Assembly: GCF_959029255.1 (NCBI RefSeq)
Contig: NZ_CAUFUE010000010.1
Span: 62,001-126,000, forward strand
Source: an uncultured Bacteroides sp.
GTDB lineage: Bacteria > Bacteroidota > Bacteroidia > Bacteroidales > Bacteroidaceae
Direction of reading: 5' to 3'
Length of the DNA: 64,000 nt
The position numbers and the translations under genes were made by a program. Positions 1 to 7,929 of the stretch are shown here, one piece after another. The notes beneath the pieces were generated by a model. It worked only from the letters and a program-made list of their open reading frames with translations, searched no databases and had not been told where the DNA came from. Every line of letters starts with the position of its first letter. Positions within the stretch are counted from its first letter, which is position 1.

Positions 1-239
1 AAGTAGAAATCGATTTCCAAAACGTCATTCTTGAAGATAACGAAGAAGACGGACGCCTGACAGGAGACGTGAAATTCATCCTCTATAAAGGAAACCATTA
101 TCATCTTACAGTGTTTACCGATTGGGACGAGGATATCTTTGTCGATACCAACGATGTATGGGACGACGGTGACCGTGTAGGTATCCGCATCGCCCCTGAA
201 AATATACGGGTGATAGAGTGTGACAAGGTGGTAAAGTGA
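1..239 (+). CDS. potA: PotA C-terminus, polyamine ABC transporter ATPase (partial)
   Basis: The reading frame is open from base 3 and ends with TGA at 237-239; the start lies left of the window. The visible 78 residues (ending ENIRVIECDKVVK) have the beta-rich look of the C-terminal TOBE domain of PotA/MalK-type ATPases, which regulates the transporter and does not bind ATP. The Walker motifs are not in view, so the assignment rests on this tail and on potB, potC and potD following directly in the same orientation. The protein would energise spermidine/putrescine import on the cytoplasmic side of the inner membrane. Confidence 0.8.
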   Translation, partial: VEIDFQNVILEDNEEDGRLTGDVKFILYKGNHYHLTVFTDWDEDIFVDTNDVWDDGDRVGIRIAPENIRVIECDKVVK

Positions 240-255
240 TAAAAGTGAAAAGGTG

Positions 256-1056
256 ATGTTAAGTAAGTTATCCTATTTCTTCATGCGGCGGCGCAACTGG
301 ACGGTGCCATACGCGTTATTTCTGCTTATATTTGTGATAGTACCGCTACTGCTTATTGTACTGTATGCCTTTACTGATGCCGAAGGGATGTTTACCTTTG
401 CCAATTTCCGCAAATTCATGATGCACCCCGAAGCACTGAATACGTTTGTATACTCCATAGGTATCGCAATAATAACAACACTCGTGTGCCTCTTACTGGG
501 TTATCCGGCAGCCTACATTCTGAGCCAAAAACATTTCAATACTTCCCGTACTATGGTGGTATTGTTCATTCTGCCCATGTGGGTGAATATTCTGATACGT
601 ACACTCGCCACTGTGGCACTTTTTGATTTTCTGAGTCTGCCGTTGGGCGAAGGGGCATTGGTTTTCGGCATGGTATACAATTTCCTGCCCTTCATGATAT
701 ATCCCATTTATAATACATTGCAGAAAATGGATCACAATCTGATTGAAGCTTCACAAGACTTAGGAGCCAATCCCATGCAGGTGTTCGGAAAAGTGATATT
801 ACCGTTATCCATGCCGGGCATCATGAGTGGTATTGTGATGGTATTCATGCCCACAGTATCCACTTTTGCCATTGCTGAGTTACTGACAATGAACAATATC
901 AAACTGTTCGGTACAACGGTACAGGAAAACATCTATAACGGAATGTGGAATTATGGCGCCGCCCTGTCACTCATCATGTTGTTGCTGATTGGCATTACCA
1001 TTCTCTTCACCAACGAAGAAGACAGTGCATCCAATGAAAGCGGAGGTGTGATATGA
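256..1056 (+). CDS. potB: PotB, spermidine/putrescine ABC transporter permease
   Basis: About 266 residues with roughly six hydrophobic segments; the N-terminal membrane helix follows a basic MRRRNW-like stretch. The EAA-type cytoplasmic loop (EASQDLGANPMQVFGKV, near residue 165) is the surface that docks on the PotA ATPase. Family: binding-protein-dependent transport inner membrane component, PotB branch. A GTG at 253 directly precedes the ATG at 256; I prefer the ATG. The stop overlaps the potC start in an ATGA arrangement, which implies translational coupling. It would form the heterodimeric membrane channel with PotC. Confidence 0.92.
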   Translation: MLSKLSYFFMRRRNWTVPYALFLLIFVIVPLLLIVLYAFTDAEGMFTFANFRKFMMHPEALNTFVYSIGIAIITTLVCLLLGYPAAYILSQKHFNTSRTMVVLFILPMWVNILIRTLATVALFDFLSLPLGEGALVFGMVYNFLPFMIYPIYNTLQKMDHNLIEASQDLGANPMQVFGKVILPLSMPGIMSGIVMVFMPTVSTFAIAELLTMNNIKLFGTTVQENIYNGMWNYGAALSLIMLLLIGITILFTNEEDSASNESGGVI

Positions 1057-1844
1057 TGGCACGTATTCTGGCTAAAGGCTACCTTTGGATGTTATTGGCG
1101 TTGCTCTATTCGCCTATCCTGATTATTATGATATTCTCCTTTACCGAAGCTAAAGTACTTGGTAACTGGACAGGATTTTCCACAAAATTATACAGTTCTC
1201 TTTTTACAGGCGGAATGCATCACTCGCTGATGAGTGCCATTTGGAACACATTCGCTATCGCACTGATTGCAGCTTCAGCATCTACCGCTTTGGGGAGCAT
1301 TGCCGCTATCGGCATATTTAATTTGCGTACACGCACACGGCAGATAATGAATTTTGCCAATGCCATTCCGATGATGAACGCCGATATCATTACAGGTGTA
1401 TCCTTGTTCCTGTTGTTCGTCAGTTTCGGTATATCACAAGGCTTTACAACGGTAGTGCTGGCGCATATCACGTTCTGCACGCCATACGTGGTACTCAGCG
1501 TCATGCCCCGTCTGAAAAAGATGAATCAAAACGTATATGAAGCGGCACTCGACCTGGGAGCCACTCCATTTCAGGCATTGCGTAAAGTAATTCTCCCTGA
1601 AATATTCCCGGGAATGATTAGCGGGTTTATCCTTGCATTTACGCTTTCCATTGATGATTTTGCAGTAACTATCTTCACAATCGGAAACGAAGGTTTGGAA
1701 ACACTTTCCACCTATATTTATGCCGATGCGCGAAAGGGCGGACTCACACCAGAGCTTCGTCCGTTGTCAACGATTATTTTCGTAACGGTGCTGGTACTGC
1801 TGATTGTGATTAACAAGCGGGCGGAACGGAATAAAAAACAATGA
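1053..1844 (+). CDS. potC: PotC, spermidine/putrescine ABC transporter permease
   Basis: 263 residues, six predicted membrane segments, and an EAA loop (EAALDLGATPFQALRKV, about residue 163) matching the PotC/YdcV permease family. It overlaps the end of potB by four bases; tandem ATGs at 1053 and 1056 make the exact start ambiguous by one codon. It is the second channel subunit of the polyamine importer and lies 14 bp upstream of potD. Together with potA and potB it forms one operon. Confidence 0.92.
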   Translation: MMARILAKGYLWMLLALLYSPILIIMIFSFTEAKVLGNWTGFSTKLYSSLFTGGMHHSLMSAIWNTFAIALIAASASTALGSIAAIGIFNLRTRTRQIMNFANAIPMMNADIITGVSLFLLFVSFGISQGFTTVVLAHITFCTPYVVLSVMPRLKKMNQNVYEAALDLGATPFQALRKVILPEIFPGMISGFILAFTLSIDDFAVTIFTIGNEGLETLSTYIYADARKGGLTPELRPLSTIIFVTVLVLLIVINKRAERNKKQ

Positions 1845-1858
1845 TTAATGATTTGTAA

Positions 1859-3202
1859 ATGAAGAGACTGATAAATATATTGCTTCTTTTATGCTGTGTA
1901 GGGGTTTTTACTTCCTGTAAGGAGTCCAATGAGGAACGCAGTCATGTACTGAAAATATATAACTGGGCGGACTATATCGATGAAGATGTGCTTGCCGAAT
2001 TTCCAGCTTGGTACAAGCAGCAGACCGGGGAAGATATCCGTATCATCTATCAAGTGTTCGATATCAATGAAATCATGCTTACCAAGATTGAGCGCGGGCA
2101 TGAGGATTTTGATGTGGTATGTCCCTCGGAATATATCATCGAACGAATGTTGAAAAAGGATTTACTTTTACCCATAGACCGGAATTTTGGCAAAACACCG
2201 GACTATATACCCAATATTTCTCCTTACATCCAAAAAGAACTGAACAAGACAAGTCAGCCGGAACGCATCACTACCGACTATGCCGTACCTTACATGTGGG
2301 GAACGGCCGGTATTCTCTATAACAAAAATTTCATCACAGAAGAAGAAGCCGGAAGTTGGTACTGTTTGTGGAATCCCAAGAACAAGGGTAAAATCCTGAT
2401 GAAAGACAGTTATCGTGACGCATACGGTACTGCCATCATTTATGCTTATGCGAAAGAATTGGCAGACAGCACCGTGACTGTGGAGCAATTAATGAATGAC
2501 AATTCTTCCGAAGCCATTGACCTCGCCGAGAAATACCTGAAATCCATGAAACCCAATATTTCCGGTTGGGAAGCCGATTTCGGCAAAGAAATGATGACCA
2601 AGAACAAAGCTTGGTTAAACCTTACTTGGAGTGGCGATGCTGTATGGGCTATCGATGAAGCGGACGCCGTGGGAGTAAATCTGGATTATGAAGTTCCTCG
2701 TGAAGGCAGTAATATCTGGTACGACGGTTGGGTCATCCCTAAATATTCGCGTAACGTAAAGGCAGCGAGTTATTTCATCAACTATCTCTGCCAGCCCGAA
2801 ATAGCGATGAGAAATATGGATGCCATCGGCTATGTCAGTGCTGTGGCAACCCCTGAAATCATGGAAGCGAAAATTGATACAACCATCGAGAAACGTTCCG
2901 ACTTGAGTTACTTCTTCGGAGAGGGTAAGGGAGCTGACAGCCTGCAAATCAATCCCGTCCAATATCCCGACCGGGAAGTAGTGGAACGTTGCGCCATGAT
3001 ACGCGACTTTGGTGACCGTACGGAATTGGTACTTGAAATGTGGAGCCGCGTAAAAGGTGACAACCTCAATACGGGTATCGTATTACTGATATTTGCCGTT
3101 TTCGGCATACTGTTCATTTGGTTGATGTATGGAAAGATACGGAAATACAAACAGCAGCAACGACATCATCGCAGACGGAGAAAAAGAAACTTGAAATCAT
3201 AA
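1859..3202 (+). CDS. potD: PotD-like polyamine-binding lipoprotein with C-terminal membrane helix
   Basis: 447 residues. A lipoprotein signal peptide ends in the lipobox FTSC (Cys20). The mature part starts with the extracellular solute-binding domain typical of PotD/PotF (LKIYNWADYIDEDVL at about 31-45; WSGDAVWAIDEA around 258-269), so it should capture spermidine or putrescine in the periplasm and deliver it to PotBC. Unusually for the family, a hydrophobic helix (VLLIFAVFGILFIWLMYG, about 408-425) and a very basic tail (HHRRRRKRN) follow. Inference: the protein is held to the inner membrane at its C-terminus, perhaps in addition to the lipid anchor. Fourth gene of the pot operon. Confidence 0.88.
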   Translation: MKRLINILLLLCCVGVFTSCKESNEERSHVLKIYNWADYIDEDVLAEFPAWYKQQTGEDIRIIYQVFDINEIMLTKIERGHEDFDVVCPSEYIIERMLKKDLLLPIDRNFGKTPDYIPNISPYIQKELNKTSQPERITTDYAVPYMWGTAGILYNKNFITEEEAGSWYCLWNPKNKGKILMKDSYRDAYGTAIIYAYAKELADSTVTVEQLMNDNSSEAIDLAEKYLKSMKPNISGWEADFGKEMMTKNKAWLNLTWSGDAVWAIDEADAVGVNLDYEVPREGSNIWYDGWVIPKYSRNVKAASYFINYLCQPEIAMRNMDAIGYVSAVATPEIMEAKIDTTIEKRSDLSYFFGEGKGADSLQINPVQYPDREVVERCAMIRDFGDRTELVLEMWSRVKGDNLNTGIVLLIFAVFGILFIWLMYGKIRKYKQQQRHHRRRRKRNLKS

Positions 3203-3219
3203 ATCTAAAATCTAAAAAA

Positions 3220-4383
3220 ATGCTGACTCAAATTATCAACGGACGCATATTCACCCCGCAAGGTTGGTTGAATGAAGGTTCTGTCCTGATGCGGGACGGA
3301 AAAATCTTGGAAGTAACAAACTGTGACCTGGCCCTTATCGGCGCGCGGCTCATCGATGCCAAAGGTATGTATATCGTACCGGGGTTCGTCTGTATGCATG
3401 CTCATGGCGGTGGTGGATATGATTTTACCGAATGTACGGAAGAGGCTTTCCGTGGAGCTATCCGTGCACATCTGCGCCATGGAGCTACCAGCTTCTATCC
3501 TACTCTTTCTTCCTCACCTTTCAGCAAACTACACCGAGCTGCCGAAATATGCGAAAAGTTGATGGAAGAACCCGGAAGCCCAGTGGTTGGACTACACATC
3601 GAAGGTCCGTATCTAAATCCTAAAATGGCGGGCGGACAATTTGCCGGACAAGTCAAAGAGATTGATGAAAAAGAATATAAAGAACTTGTAGAAAATACTC
3701 ACTGCATCCGCCGTTGGGATGCTTCACCCGAACTTCCCGGCGCACTGGACTTTGCCCGTTATCTTCGTAAAAAAGGTATATTGGCAGCCGTATCGCATAC
3801 GGAAGCTGAATATGAAGGCATCAAAGAGGCTTTTGAAGCAGGCTTTACCCATGCTGCCCATTTCTACAACGCCATGCCCGGTTTCCACAAACGCCGTGAA
3901 TATAAATACGAAGGTACGGTAGAAAGCGTATATCTGACAGATGGGATGACCATTGAACTGATAGCCGACGGTATCCACTTGCCTGCCACTATCCTTAAAT
4001 TGGCTTATAAATTAAAAGGTGTTGAACATACTTGTCTGGTAACCGATGCACTCTCCTACGCCGCCAGCGAAGATAAAGAAATCAATGATCCGAAAGTCAT
4101 TATTGAAGACGGTGTTTGTAAGTTGGCCGATCGTTCGGCACTGGCAGGCAGTATCGCCACTACCGATGTATTGGTACGCACAATGGTAAAAGCTGGAATT
4201 CCTTTAGGAGATGCACTACGTATGGCTTCCGAAACCCCGGCTCGTATCATGGGAGTATACGATTGTAAGGGTTCACTACAAAAGGACAAGGATGCCGATG
4301 TATTGATTATGGATAAAGATTTGAATATTCGTGCTGTATGGCAAGCCGGAAATTTGGTTGAAGAAACGAACACACTGTTTTAA
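3220..4383 (+). CDS. nagA: N-acetylglucosamine-6-phosphate deacetylase
   Basis: 387 residues from ATG 3220. An upstream in-frame start at 3118 lies inside potD and encodes nothing family-like, so the MLTQIINGRIF start is chosen. NagA hallmarks: metal-site HAHGGGGYD near residue 59, GLHIEGPYLN, SHTEAEY, FTHAAHFYNAM, and the catalytic aspartate in VTDALSYA. It removes acetate from GlcNAc-6-phosphate to give glucosamine-6-phosphate in amino-sugar and peptidoglycan recycling, in the cytoplasm. It sits 17 bp after potD and may be co-transcribed with the transporter, although the functions are unrelated. Confidence 0.93.
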   Translation: MLTQIINGRIFTPQGWLNEGSVLMRDGKILEVTNCDLALIGARLIDAKGMYIVPGFVCMHAHGGGGYDFTECTEEAFRGAIRAHLRHGATSFYPTLSSSPFSKLHRAAEICEKLMEEPGSPVVGLHIEGPYLNPKMAGGQFAGQVKEIDEKEYKELVENTHCIRRWDASPELPGALDFARYLRKKGILAAVSHTEAEYEGIKEAFEAGFTHAAHFYNAMPGFHKRREYKYEGTVESVYLTDGMTIELIADGIHLPATILKLAYKLKGVEHTCLVTDALSYAASEDKEINDPKVIIEDGVCKLADRSALAGSIATTDVLVRTMVKAGIPLGDALRMASETPARIMGVYDCKGSLQKDKDADVLIMDKDLNIRAVWQAGNLVEETNTLF

Positions 4384-4513
4384 AGAATGAGCGAGCACTC
4401 ATAACTGAAATTCTCTAAAAAAAGCGCAACGCTGAACTTTTTGTGGTCAATGGATGTATTATATAGGTAAATTGGCATCATTAAAACTTAAACCAACTAA
4501 AAAATAAAAAGGT

Positions 4514-5188
4514 ATGAAAAAGATGAAGATTACAGCTATATTGCTGAGCGGTGCTTTACTACTAGGTAGTTGCAGCACCATGAACAAAACGACCAAAGGG
4601 GGTATCATTGGCGGTGGTTCAGGCGCAGCGGCCGGAGCTATTATCGGAGGATTGATTGGCAAAGGAAAGGGCGCTGCCATTGGTGCGGCGGTAGGTGCGG
4701 CAGTAGGTACAGGTGCCGGTGTAGCCATCGGTCATAAAATGGACAAGAAGGCTGCTGAGGCTGCCAAGATTGAAGGTGCACAAGTAGAGAAAGTGACAGA
4801 TTCCAACGGATTGGCTGCTGTAAAAGTCTCATTTGAATCCGGCATTTTGTTTGCTTTCAACTCCGCAGCGCTAAGCAATAGTTCCAAAGCTTCTTTACGT
4901 GAACTGGCACAAATTTTAAAGGAAGATCCAACTACGGATATTGCCATTGTAGGCCATACTGATAAAGTAGGTTCATACGAAGCCAACATGAAAGTTTCGA
5001 GAGAACGTGCCTATGCCGTAGAAAATTATCTGCAAACTTGTGGTGTGTCTCCCTCTCAATTCAAGAAAGTGGAAGGTGTGGGATACAATGAATATGACAA
5101 CAGCATGACGGCCGAACAAAATCGTCGGGTCGATGTGTACATGTATGCCAGCGAACAGATGATTAAGAATGCAGAAGCAGGAAGATAA
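4514..5188 (+). CDS. OmpA-family lipoprotein with glycine-zipper segment
   Basis: 224 residues. The N-terminal signal peptide ends in a lipobox (LLLGSC, Cys20). Residues 29-75 are a Gly/Ala-rich glycine-zipper segment of membrane-inserting type. Residues about 103-215 form an OmpA-C domain with the peptidoglycan-binding features SFESGILFAFNS, VGHTDKVGSYEANMKVSRER and QNRRVDVYM. The protein is predicted to be anchored in the outer membrane by lipid and to bind diaminopimelate-containing peptidoglycan, as in the YiaD/Pal-like families. It appears monocistronic: 130 bp from nagA and followed by a repeat-rich spacer. Confidence 0.88.
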   Translation: MKKMKITAILLSGALLLGSCSTMNKTTKGGIIGGGSGAAAGAIIGGLIGKGKGAAIGAAVGAAVGTGAGVAIGHKMDKKAAEAAKIEGAQVEKVTDSNGLAAVKVSFESGILFAFNSAALSNSSKASLRELAQILKEDPTTDIAIVGHTDKVGSYEANMKVSRERAYAVENYLQTCGVSPSQFKKVEGVGYNEYDNSMTAEQNRRVDVYMYASEQMIKNAEAGR

Positions 5189-5193
5189 ATGAT

Positions 5194-5325
5194 AATTTAA
5201 TGAAGAATTAAGAATGAAGAATGAAGAATGAAGAATGAAGAATGAAGAATTACCTTGCGGCGTGCTTGCATAGCGCAGCCAAATTCTTCATTCTTCATTC
5301 TTAGTTCTTCATTTCCCCAAATTCC
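5194..5325. repeat. Palindromic intergenic repeat with GAAGAAT tandem arms (copy 1)
   Basis: Tandem GAAGAAT/GAATGAA units on the left are matched by the complementary ATTCTTC units on the right, around a core containing TTGCGGCGTG and GCGCAGCCAAAT (5273-5284). The spacer at 12694-12810 carries the same arms, but its core is the reverse complement of this one. Both end in a shared AATTCCCATTTATA tail. The element could form a long hairpin after the OmpA-family gene. Confidence 0.8.
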
Positions 5326-5389
5326 CATTTATAGACTTTATATACAATGAATACATAGCACATTGATTTACAAACGCTTTCAACTTTAC

Positions 5390-5545
5390 ACTACTTTATC
5401 AATTGTACAGTGCCGCTTTATCAGTAGTAAAGAGTCGCTTTACCGGTGATAAAGTAACTCTGTATCGGTAGTAAAGCAGTACTTTATCGCAAGTAAAGTG
5501 ACACTGTATTAACAGTAAAGAAGAAATACAGTGGCATTTTATTGA
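5390..5545. repeat. Array of degenerate ~22-bp palindromes upstream of mtgA
   Basis: About six units repeat at roughly 22-bp spacing. The best ones fit CTTTATC-N4-GTAAAG, for example CTTTATCAGTAGTAAAG, CTTTACCGGTGATAAAG and CTTTATCGCAAGTAAAG. Each unit is itself a short inverted repeat. No open frame explains them. The rest of the 5326-5645 spacer before mtgA is AT-rich with no other feature seen. Confidence 0.75.
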
Positions 5546-5645
5546 TAATAAGCACTTTGAATAGAAAGCCCCGTTTCCTTATAAATGATAAATTACCGAC
5601 GTAGCGCCAAAGCAAGGTTTCTACATCCTTATCAACCCTGTGACT

Positions 5646-6362
5646 ATGAAACTTTCAAAGCCTTTGCGAATTATCCGCAACATTATATTATTCTTTTTTA
5701 TCTCTACTATTACAGCAGTAGTGATTTATCGTTTTATGCCGGTATATATCACTCCCCTAATGGTTATTCGCAGTGTACAACAAATGTTTGCGGGAGAAAG
5801 TCCCAAGTGGCATCACACCTGGGTACCGTTCGATAAAATATCCCCTCACCTGCCCATGGCAGTTATTGCTTCCGAAGATAACCGCTTTGCCACGCACAAT
5901 GGTTTCGACTTTATTGAAATTAAAAAAGCGATCGAAGAAAATGAAAACCGCAAGCGAAAACGAGGAGCGAGTACTATCAGCCAACAGACAGCAAAAAATG
6001 TCTTTCTTTGGCCACAATCTTCATGGGTACGAAAAGGTTTCGAGGTCTATTTCACCTGGCTTATTGAACTATTTTGGTCGAAAGAACGAATTATGGAAGT
6101 CTATCTTAATTCCATAGAAATGGGAAAAGGGGTATACGGAGCACAAGCCGCAGCAAAATATAAATTCAATACCACAGCAGCCAAACTCACTGCAGGACAA
6201 TGCGCACTGATTGCCGCTACTCTCCCTAATCCGATACGATTTAACTCTGCAAAACCTTCCCGGTATATATTGAAAAGACAAGGACAAATACTGAGACAGA
6301 TGAAACTCGTTCCGAAGTTTCCGCCGACAGAAAAATCGGTAAAAAAGAAGAAAGGGAAATAA
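5646..6362 (+). CDS. mtgA: Monofunctional biosynthetic peptidoglycan transglycosylase
   Basis: 238 residues from ATG 5646 (a GTG at 5640 is an alternative). An N-terminal membrane anchor (IILFFFISTITAVVIYRF) is followed by a family 51 glycosyltransferase domain. The catalytic glutamate is in ASEDNRFATHNGFD; further motifs are GASTISQQTAKNVFLW, RKGFEVYFTWLIE and VYLNSIEMGKGVYGAQAAA. It polymerises lipid II into glycan strands on the outer face of the inner membrane. No transpeptidase domain follows, so it is the monofunctional type. The tail is rich in lysine (EKSVKKKKGK). Confidence 0.93.
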   Translation: MKLSKPLRIIRNIILFFFISTITAVVIYRFMPVYITPLMVIRSVQQMFAGESPKWHHTWVPFDKISPHLPMAVIASEDNRFATHNGFDFIEIKKAIEENENRKRKRGASTISQQTAKNVFLWPQSSWVRKGFEVYFTWLIELFWSKERIMEVYLNSIEMGKGVYGAQAAAKYKFNTTAAKLTAGQCALIAATLPNPIRFNSAKPSRYILKRQGQILRQMKLVPKFPPTEKSVKKKKGK

Positions 6363-6455
6363 AAGAGAGAGGGGGACAAAATATACTTGAAGTTTTTTTA
6401 GGTATGGATTTCACTGAAAAAGAATAAGGGAAATCTGTGAAATTCGTGCCTGAAA

Positions 6456-6680
6456 AACGTGAGTTCGGTATAAGAAATGACTCATTATTTATGGGCTTTG
6501 AGTTAAATGACAAGAGAATTATTTTTAGACATAAGAACAAAAGAACATATCCAGGGTACTATATAGTTTACGCTTTCTCATGTTTTCTTATTTGTTCTTT
6601 TGTTCTTATGTCTAAAAATAATATTCTGCTTTGTTTATATCCATTCTGTTATATTCTGATTTTCATATCGAACTCACGTT
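6456..6680. repeat. 225-bp nested inverted-repeat element, MITE-like
   Basis: The inner arms (6518-6547 and 6593-6622) are a perfect 30-bp inverted repeat with a 45-base loop. Outer 12-bp arms AACGTGAGTTCG (6456-6467) and CGAACTCACGTT (6669-6680) are also perfect and nearly symmetric about the same centre. It lies between the convergent mtgA and cydB genes and has no convincing open frame. It could be a miniature inverted-repeat transposable element or a large bidirectional hairpin; I see no clear target-site duplication. Confidence 0.7.
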
Positions 6681-6728
6681 AAAAAGAAATAAACAATAAG
6701 CGAATTAACTTTTGAAACACCTTTTTTA

Positions 6729-7877
6729 TTAATAGGCGTGTCCTCCTCCTTCCATTTCTTTCACATCAATCTTCTTCCTGTCAATACTACGCCAAGCGTA
6801 GAAGATATAAGCAAGTACAAAAGGCACTAATATAGATACATACGCCATTACCCGCAAGGTAAATTGACTGGAACAACTGTTTGCCAGTGTCAACGAACTT
6901 TGCAAGTCGGCAGTAGAAGGATAATAGGCAGTATTATTATATCCGGCCGTAAGCAGCAAAGCAAGTACGGTAAATACAGTACCCACACCGGCAAACCAGA
7001 TACCCTTATCAAACGCGGGTTTCCACAACGTACGGATAATCCCCCAAAGAACAGACACTACGCCAATAAGGAAGATTAGCAAGACCAAAGGCATCTCAAG
7101 GAAATTTGTAAGGTATTTGTAAGGTTCCATAAAAACTTCGCCTGTTACCGGATTGACGGCATACCCTTCGGCAAGCAGCGTACGGATAACAAATGCAAGG
7201 AAAAATACCAGAAATAAAATCGTATTACCCCACAGAGCACGACGGGAACGCTTCACTAAATCATCGTTATTTATATTATTAATGAAATAGAGTGAGCCCA
7301 AAATACGTGCCAAGAAGAAAACAGCCAATCCAAGCACTACATTCCACGGATTGAGTAACGCATCAAGTCCATGTCCGGCATTTGCCCAACGGCTGATAAC
7401 GGGCATCACGGTATCAGCCATATTACCTTTATTAATATAGAACTCGGAACCGGTAAAGAACGTAGCCACAGCACCGCCCAGCAACACCGGACCTACCACA
7501 CCATTTATTACCAGAAACACACGATACGTCGTTTTACCCAATAAGTTTCCTGCCTTTGACTGGAATTCATAACTGACGGCCTGCAACACAAAGCTGAACA
7601 GGATAATCATCCACAACCAATAGGCACCACCGAAACTCGTACTATAAAATAACGGAAATGAAGCAAAGAATGCACCTCCAAACGTAACGAGCGTAGTAAA
7701 CGTAAACTCCCACTTCCGTCCTGTAGAGTTAATCATCATTTTACGTTGTTCCTCCGTTTTTCCCAAACAGAAGATAAGCGAATTACCTCCCTGTACAAAT
7801 AACAGGAACACAAGTATAGCTCCCAACAGGGAAACTACAAACCACCAATATTGCTGAAGGAATATGTATGTATTCAT
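6729..7877 (-). CDS. cydB: Cytochrome bd ubiquinol oxidase subunit II
   Basis: 382 residues with about eight to nine membrane helices, matching CydB (for example GNSLIFCLGKTEEQRKMMINSTGRK near residues 30-52). It pairs with CydA to reduce O2 to water with quinol as donor, which in Bacteroides permits growth at nanomolar oxygen. It begins 52 bp after cydA and is the last gene of the DUF4492-cydA-cydB operon. The C-terminus (EMEGGGHAY) is short and soluble. Confidence 0.94.
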   Translation of the reverse strand: MNTYIFLQQYWWFVVSLLGAILVFLLFVQGGNSLIFCLGKTEEQRKMMINSTGRKWEFTFTTLVTFGGAFFASFPLFYSTSFGGAYWLWMIILFSFVLQAVSYEFQSKAGNLLGKTTYRVFLVINGVVGPVLLGGAVATFFTGSEFYINKGNMADTVMPVISRWANAGHGLDALLNPWNVVLGLAVFFLARILGSLYFINNINNDDLVKRSRRALWGNTILFLVFFLAFVIRTLLAEGYAVNPVTGEVFMEPYKYLTNFLEMPLVLLIFLIGVVSVLWGIIRTLWKPAFDKGIWFAGVGTVFTVLALLLTAGYNNTAYYPSTADLQSSLTLANSCSSQFTLRVMAYVSILVPFVLAYIFYAWRSIDRKKIDVKEMEGGGHAY

Positions 7878-7929
7878 AATTTAGTGTGATAATGTTATAA
7901 AATTATAATGTGATAAAGTTGTAATCCCT

